A stretch of 64,000 nucleotides of DNA from Pseudomonadota bacterium (GTDB taxonomy: Bacteria > Pseudomonadota > Gammaproteobacteria > UBA1113), in the NCBI GenBank assembly GCA_021778015.1, contig JAJYCX010000012.1, positions 1 through 64,000 of the forward strand, written 5' to 3'. Below, piece by piece: positions 59,473 through 64,000 of this stretch (the first letter of the stretch is position 1; each line of letters begins with the position of its first letter). The notes under the pieces are model-generated. The model saw nothing but the letters and a program-made list of their open reading frames with translations. It did not search any database and was not told where the DNA came from. Both the position numbers and the translations under genes were made by a program.

Positions 59473-61837
59473 CCTCAGTGACTCCCGCCTCAGCTCTTAC
59501 TTTGGCCTGTATATTTTCAGACAATTCACGCACAAAAGTGGCCATTTCGCTACCTTCTTGATAAGGCACGTTATCGGGTGGGTAATATGTCGCTGAAATC
59601 ATATCATCTAATAATTCATTGGAAATATTAGCCGCATGTCGGCCTGTTTTACCCAATAGACGCTCTAGACGTTCTATGCAAGCTTTGACTTCATTTCTAG
59701 ACACAATGGGTTTTGAAAAAGCTTCAAATTGTTCACCCATGAGCATAGGCACTAAAGGATCGGTTAGTCGAAATGGGGTAAAAAGATTCATTTGATTAAA
59801 TGGCATATCGTCCAAATCTTCTTCTATAACGGGTGGCGCATTCTTTTGTTGGAAAGCTTGTAAAGCTATCATAGCGGCTTCTACAGAAGTACTGCCTTCT
59901 GTCTCACTCATCACTTTAGTGATCAATTGTAGATCTTCATCTATCGGCACATTCGTCGTAGCAAAAATAGTATCTACTTGTGACACCGCTTCATTAAAAT
60001 GTTTTTCTCGTTGTTCAAGCTCTACTAGTACTTTTGTGGGTGGTGGTTCTACCCGTAAGAAATGGTTTAAACGCATTTCTTCGATGGGTGGCGGACCCGC
60101 ATAAAACATTTGTGCGCGCACAATACGCGATTTAAAGAAAACATGCGCTTCGCCTTCGCGCTGCTCTTTTAAATCCAAGAGATCGATACGTTGTCTTTTT
60201 TCTGCCGAAGAACTACGGGTATCCATGTAATTATTCATCATGCTACTGGCATTAGTTTGGAAAGTATCCACTTTAGTCACATAAGATTCGCCCGCTGTTT
60301 TTGAGAAGAATTCCCAGGTTTCAGTAGGATCTTCTAATTTCATACAAATCTTAATGTTGGTATTAGCGCCAATGGAAGCCGCTTCTTCTTTGGAAGCCTT
60401 CTGGAAGGCTGGCATATCTTGTCCAGCGAAAATAGCCGAAAAGCCCAATGACCGCGCCTGCGCAGGTACCACAGCAAAGCCTTCAATGGCATAATACCCA
60501 TATTCATCCAAAATACACATGAAAGGCGTCGTAGCATTGGTGGGTTTTCTAGTAATCAATTCCCTATAGCTGCCTTCTACCTCGCTGCCCAGACCCGCCG
60601 ACATCATTGCCTTTAAGGTGGAAATAATGACCTTTCCTAAATTCGCCAATTCATCGGGCGCTTTTTCCAAAGCCGGTAATAGCACGATTAAAATGCGTCT
60701 ATTTAACACCACGTCTTTGAGATCCACCTCGGCTAATTTGACGCGTAGAATATGGCCATAGGTATCCGCTAAGGAGGTAAATACCCGCGTTAACTGCATG
60801 GTGATAAAACCATGCTGTTCTAATACTTGTGACACTTGCTTACCTTTTTTGCTTTTATCGTAACCGGGTAAGTTGTCTAAGTAATGCGAAATAGGCTGCA
60901 TCACCACCTCAGGAACATCGTGCAAGGGTACGGACTCTTGATGTTCACGCGGAAACAATTTGTCTACAACGATACTTTCTAATTTTTCCAAAGAAAAGTA
61001 TAGCCGTGTGCTATGCGCATCCAATAATATGTGTCCTTGATCACGCATGTACACCAAGATTTTCATCAAAGCTTCGACGAAGGAAATAGCGCGCCCTTTC
61101 CACATATCCCCATCGGGCGAAGCCGATGCGGAATCCATCATACTCACCACCAATTGCGATAACATGCTAGATGAACCATTTGAAAAAGGGTTCAAGGTAT
61201 TAGAAATCTTTTTCTCTTGTCGACCTACAATATCGCGCGCGCCGGTCATAAAGTTGATGATCAATAGATCGTCTTCACGCCCCATAGAACGCGCCATAGA
61301 AAATATCTTAGCAAATAAAGAGTTGTCACCCTTACCATCGACGTAAATAAAACCACTACCATACACTAAAGCATTATAAGCAATTGAAACCAGTGCTTCT
61401 GTTTTACCACTACCCGTTGAACCGAAAATGAGTACGTGTGTACGCAAGTCATCGTTAGAAAACCACAGTTCTTCATTGGTTTTGCGATCATTGCCAAAAA
61501 ATGCAATGCCTCGAGCACGATTATATTCTTTAGACCCTGGTTTTAAATCTCCATAATCGACCTGCCCAGAAACTTGCGGCAAACGGAATGGCAAAGTAAC
61601 TTTGCGTGTGCGTTGATACCAGTAAATGCAAAGGCCAACAATGAATAAAGCATCTACGTACGCTGGGAAAATAAAACCCACAATGACGCAAAATATCAGG
61701 CTCGCAGCAACACTTTCGGGTTGTGAAAGAAAATCTTTAATGCGTTGCCCTAAGGTACGCGTATCGCGTATGAGTAGGCCGGAATCTTGTTCCTGGTGAC
61801 TGTCTAATCCCCGTTGTGTAGGGGCTTTTCTAACCAT
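59465..61837 (-). CDS. dotL: type IVB secretion coupling ATPase DotL/IcmO
   Basis: DotL is the VirD4-like ATPase that receives effectors and chaperones for the Dot/Icm machine at the inner membrane. Two membrane helices (residues ~43-75) precede the ATPase. Walker A is GSTGSGKTE (139-147) and Walker B ends CILDEYGYY (441-449). After about residue 600 comes the family's C-terminal extension, which in L. pneumophila binds DotN and the IcmS-IcmW and LvgA adaptors. At 790 residues it is as long as Legionella DotL (783). AGGAG precedes the ATG, here seen as TTAGGAGTAAATT. dotM lies 65 bases upstream, and the gene overlaps epmA downstream. Confidence 0.96.
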   Translation of the reverse strand: MVRKAPTQRGLDSHQEQDSGLLIRDTRTLGQRIKDFLSQPESVAASLIFCVIVGFIFPAYVDALFIVGLCIYWYQRTRKVTLPFRLPQVSGQVDYGDLKPGSKEYNRARGIAFFGNDRKTNEELWFSNDDLRTHVLIFGSTGSGKTEALVSIAYNALVYGSGFIYVDGKGDNSLFAKIFSMARSMGREDDLLIINFMTGARDIVGRQEKKISNTLNPFSNGSSSMLSQLVVSMMDSASASPDGDMWKGRAISFVEALMKILVYMRDQGHILLDAHSTRLYFSLEKLESIVVDKLFPREHQESVPLHDVPEVVMQPISHYLDNLPGYDKSKKGKQVSQVLEQHGFITMQLTRVFTSLADTYGHILRVKLAEVDLKDVVLNRRILIVLLPALEKAPDELANLGKVIISTLKAMMSAGLGSEVEGSYRELITRKPTNATTPFMCILDEYGYYAIEGFAVVPAQARSLGFSAIFAGQDMPAFQKASKEEAASIGANTNIKICMKLEDPTETWEFFSKTAGESYVTKVDTFQTNASSMMNNYMDTRSSSAEKRQRIDLLDLKEQREGEAHVFFKSRIVRAQMFYAGPPPIEEMRLNHFLRVEPPPTKVLVELEQREKHFNEAVSQVDTIFATTNVPIDEDLQLITKVMSETEGSTSVEAAMIALQAFQQKNAPPVIEEDLDDMPFNQMNLFTPFRLTDPLVPMLMGEQFEAFSKPIVSRNEVKACIERLERLLGKTGRHAANISNELLDDMISATYYPPDNVPYQEGSEMATFVRELSENIQAKVRAEAGVTEGE

Positions 61838-61854
61838 AATTTACTCCTAAAGCT

Positions 61855-61932
61855 ATCCGCTCCCTAACGGTCGCGGCTCGGCTCCGTATTTTTATCCGCC
61901 CCCTAACGGCCATGGCTCGGCTCCTTATTTTC
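61855..61932. repeat. 39-base direct repeat at the end of dotM
   Basis: The unit beginning ATCCGC(T/C)CCCTAACGG and ending at GTATTTTT/TTATTTTC occurs at 61855-61893 and 61894-61932. The right copy contains the last codons and stop of dotM, and the left copy fills the dotM-dotL gap. It is a local tandem duplication of the gene's end and now spaces the two genes. Confidence 0.8.
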
Positions 61933-63048
61933 ATCCGGAACATAAACCAATTCATCGATCGCATCCTCTAAACTGATCACCGCTTCTTCAACCATAGGCG
62001 ACATTAAACGATAACCTATAACTTTTTCCGCATAAAAGTGAGCAAAGATTCCCGCCACTTCTGGAAACACCGTTTGCCTGCCTACCGAATTCAATACATA
62101 CCACAAGACTCTATCGTGTGGTTTTAACCATAAAAATTCGGCCGATGCCAATACCCCATCGCTGCGAGCCAATTCTAACATAGCCGCTAATACGCCATAC
62201 TCAAAGGCGTGACGCGCTATAATTTCTTTTACAATTTTATTGTCTTTGTACTTTGCTAACAACGCGTCTGCCCCCGTAAAATTGAGCTGGGGGTCTCTAG
62301 CAGAAATGGCAATTTGTCGCAATAATTTGTTGGCCACATCCCTATCTCCCATTGCTTTAGCTGCAAAAATAACAAATAAAACACGACGATGCGGTAATAA
62401 TTCTTCTGGCGAACGCCATAATTCGCCTAATTGTCTCACAAAGATTTTGTGTGCACGATATTTATTTACTTTAGCTTCATAACCCATTTCACGCGATAAA
62501 CCCGTTGCCCCCATCTGTTTTTTCTCTACATCTAACAACTTATATTTTTTAGAAAACTGCATGGCCGTTAACGCCATTGCCCATCGGCCTTTTTGAATAT
62601 CTTGTTTGACTAAATCTAAGCCAAAAACCACATTGGCATAAGGCCAATTGTCTAACTCTTGCTTTAACAAAGATTTCATATTAAAAGTTGAACAAAAACG
62701 TGTCGCGGCACTGGCACGATAAACCCGTATGGCCAATAAAATAAGAATAACCCCAAAAGGATAACGTAAATAACGCCCTACTTCCGCAGCCACAGCAATC
62801 AGTTGGCCCAAAGTCACATTTTGTGGCGCAGCATATGCGATGGCATTTTTTAGCGGTAATATACTAGCGGTAAATAAGCCTATGAAACTTGCTTCCCAAA
62901 ATTTTATTTGTAGTATCACCGTCACGATTGCAACATGAAAGAAATACCAGACAAATATACAACCAATTACAAGGGCTGCTATGATCCACAACAGATCCAT
63001 TCCATTGTCGCCTTGCCCTTGTCCTTGTCCGCCTTGTGGTGATGCCAT
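61903..63048 (-). CDS. dotM: type IVB secretion protein DotM/IcmP
   Basis: DotM is an inner-membrane partner of DotL in the coupling complex; its cytosolic domain recognises acidic (Glu-rich) effector signals. A Gly/Gln-rich start (about 17 residues) is followed by a membrane helix (LLWIIAALVIGCIFVWYFF, 19-37). Two weaker helices lie up to residue 110, then a soluble mostly helical domain. At 381 residues it matches the Legionella protein (376). GAGG lies nine bases before the ATG, and icmQ is five bases upstream. Identification rests on position, size and membrane layout as well as sequence. Confidence 0.92.
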   Translation of the reverse strand: MASPQGGQGQGQGDNGMDLLWIIAALVIGCIFVWYFFHVAIVTVILQIKFWEASFIGLFTASILPLKNAIAYAAPQNVTLGQLIAVAAEVGRYLRYPFGVILILLAIRVYRASAATRFCSTFNMKSLLKQELDNWPYANVVFGLDLVKQDIQKGRWAMALTAMQFSKKYKLLDVEKKQMGATGLSREMGYEAKVNKYRAHKIFVRQLGELWRSPEELLPHRRVLFVIFAAKAMGDRDVANKLLRQIAISARDPQLNFTGADALLAKYKDNKIVKEIIARHAFEYGVLAAMLELARSDGVLASAEFLWLKPHDRVLWYVLNSVGRQTVFPEVAGIFAHFYAEKVIGYRLMSPMVEEAVISLEDAIDELVYVPDENKEPSHGR

Positions 63049-63053
63049 AGTCG

Positions 63054-63938
63054 CTATACCTCAATTAATTTGTCTTTTTGTACCCAATAAACTTTATCTC
63101 TATGCTTAAATTGGCGCAATTGAGACAATTCAATTTTTTGTATGGTTAAAAGGGCGCAATCTAAATAACGATCGCGTTTGGGAGCTGTATATAAACTTAA
63201 GTCTTGTGACACATTAATACACGCACTAAAAAAACCATAACTGTCATTGCGTAAACTGCGTTCAGCCAAACTCCAATCATCATAAACAGCCAGACCATTC
63301 TTCTCGCAAAATTTTACCATCTCTAATAAAATGGGGATACAATTCATGCCATCGGCTACTTCACCTAATTTAGGTAAATCACGGTGAAAGACCCGTATAT
63401 AAACCATTTTCTCATCTTGTCTTTGTGGCATATTCTTTCGGTTACTATTTTCTTTAGCATTCTTTTTTGTTTCTTCTCCCGTAGAATCTTGGCTTACGGT
63501 CAGTTGTGTATGCAATTCATGACTTAAGCGCGTTAGCTCATTTAACAAAATGGCAAAACTGGTTGCTTGTCCTGCATAACAGGTTTCCATTTTTGTAATC
63601 GCTTCCGTGACCATGTTCAGCAACACATAATTAAGATATGGGTCATCCATATTCTCCACAGTATAGGTCATCGCGTGTTTCTGTTCTAGTTGATGCCCAA
63701 TGTCTACCGTATGTTGTAATAAAACACTGGCCGCGTCTTTTAATTCTTGCAGACTTGCTTTTTGTTGTTGCACCCCTGAACGACCGAAAGCAACCTCGCC
63801 TTGTTCAAGAGGCTTATTTTTAATGCTAATGATTTTCTCTAAAATAGGAATATAGCGTCTACACAGCTGGCTAATGGCTTGCAATGCTGCGCCCGTAGTC
63901 TGAGCATTTTTATGGGGTTTCTCATGATCATCAATCAT
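63054..63938 (-). CDS. icmQ: IcmQ-like type IVB secretion protein with an extended N-terminus (294 aa)
   Basis: It lies between icmS and dotM/icmP, the icmQ position. The C-terminal ~118 residues match the IcmQ NAD-binding domain in length and pattern: VYIRVFHRDL at 179, LAVYDDWSLAERSLRND, ACINVSQDLSL, DRYLDCALLTIQKIE, and WVQKDKLIEV at the end. A Lys/Asn/Gln-rich linker (~150-177) precedes it. Residues ~104-147 are a helical pair equivalent to the N-terminal IcmQ domain that binds IcmR. A further ~100 helical residues lie before that; L. pneumophila IcmQ is 191 aa in all. No separate icmR-like gene lies between icmS and icmQ. Confidence 0.82.
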   Translation of the reverse strand: MIDDHEKPHKNAQTTGAALQAISQLCRRYIPILEKIISIKNKPLEQGEVAFGRSGVQQQKASLQELKDAASVLLQHTVDIGHQLEQKHAMTYTVENMDDPYLNYVLLNMVTEAITKMETCYAGQATSFAILLNELTRLSHELHTQLTVSQDSTGEETKKNAKENSNRKNMPQRQDEKMVYIRVFHRDLPKLGEVADGMNCIPILLEMVKFCEKNGLAVYDDWSLAERSLRNDSYGFFSACINVSQDLSLYTAPKRDRYLDCALLTIQKIELSQLRQFKHRDKVYWVQKDKLIEV

Positions 63939-64000
63939 ACATCAATTCATCCAATACCACCGCTGTTTTACTAGATGCTGTTTTAGCCAGTTCGTTCATG
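63931..64000 (-). CDS. icmS: type IVB secretion chaperone IcmS, C-terminal end (partial)
   Basis: The minus strand enters the window in frame and reads MNELAKTASSKTAVVLDELM, then Tyr-Asp and a stop at 63931-63933. The L. pneumophila IcmS ending has MNELIQGG and LDELMYD at the same spacing, so this is the end of the small acidic adaptor that pairs with IcmW and escorts effectors to DotL. The icmS stop lies inside the icmQ start region: the genes overlap by eight bases, leaving no room for icmR. Only 22 residues are visible. Confidence 0.85.
   Translation of the reverse strand, partial: MNELAKTASSKTAVVLDELMYD

Overview
The window looks like the chromosome of a Legionellales-type gammaproteobacterium, probably host-associated. 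Three observations support this. First, the right end carries a Dot/Icm type IVB secretion block in the order icmS-icmQ-icmP(dotM)-icmO(dotL), transcribed leftward. Second, the middle holds a large array of paralogous outer-membrane proteins of the Legionella_OMP (Lpg1974-like) kind. Third, the housekeeping proteins are gammaproteobacterial and keep gammaproteobacterial gene order (rlmE-ftsH-folP-glmM, tsaE-amiB-mutL, uspA/apaH). Base composition is AT-leaning. No rRNA, tRNA or CRISPR array was seen.

Layout. 1-4.1 kb: the first codons of rplM, two coiled-coil proteins of unknown function, and a run of three small lipoproteins with near-identical signal peptides. 4.2-5.0 kb: a HigBA-like toxin-antitoxin pair behind a strong promoter with almost no leader. 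5-9.9 kb: the rlmE-ftsH-folP-glmM operon. 9.9-11.3 kb: yhbY-waaG. 11.3-22.6 kb: asnS, a nitrilase-family gene, mpl, pfp, gtrA, erpA, folA and hemL, with dispersed repeats between them. 22.7-25.6 kb: a POT transporter, a ferredoxin-NADP reductase and tdk. 25.6-35.5 kb: seven intact OMP paralogues and one truncated copy, each followed by a hairpin terminator or a degenerate version of one. 35.6-42.7 kb: miaA, a large serine-hydrolase-like protein, a decayed miaA fragment, mutL, amiB and tsaE. 42.7-52.7 kb: nnr, envelope genes (waaA, hldD, hldE, an LpxL-like acyltransferase), uspA-apaH, a class D beta-lactamase and a gamma carbonic anhydrase. 52.7-58.5 kb: an ABC-F protein and an HlyD/ATPase/permease exporter. 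58.5-64 kb: epmA and the icm/dot genes.

How the genes fit together. Much of the window builds the envelope: glmM and mpl for peptidoglycan; hldE, hldD, waaA, waaG and an LpxL homologue for LPS; amiB for cell separation; and the OMP array. DotL (coupling ATPase), DotM and IcmQ belong to the secretion machine. Several unusual proteins (742, 715 and 325 residues) could be its substrates, but this is inference only.

Most notable points: (i) an IcmQ with about 100 extra N-terminal residues lying directly after icmS, with no separate icmR-type gene between them; (ii) a family of palindromic repeats, one copy of which sits in frame inside mpl; (iii) a GC-rich element at 54.93-55.01 kb that can form mutually exclusive hairpins; (iv) MITE-like elements bounded by CGTCATTGCGAG/CTCGCAATGACG; (v) a decayed miaA fragment; (vi) a DHPS and an LpxL homologue that both lack conserved family residues.
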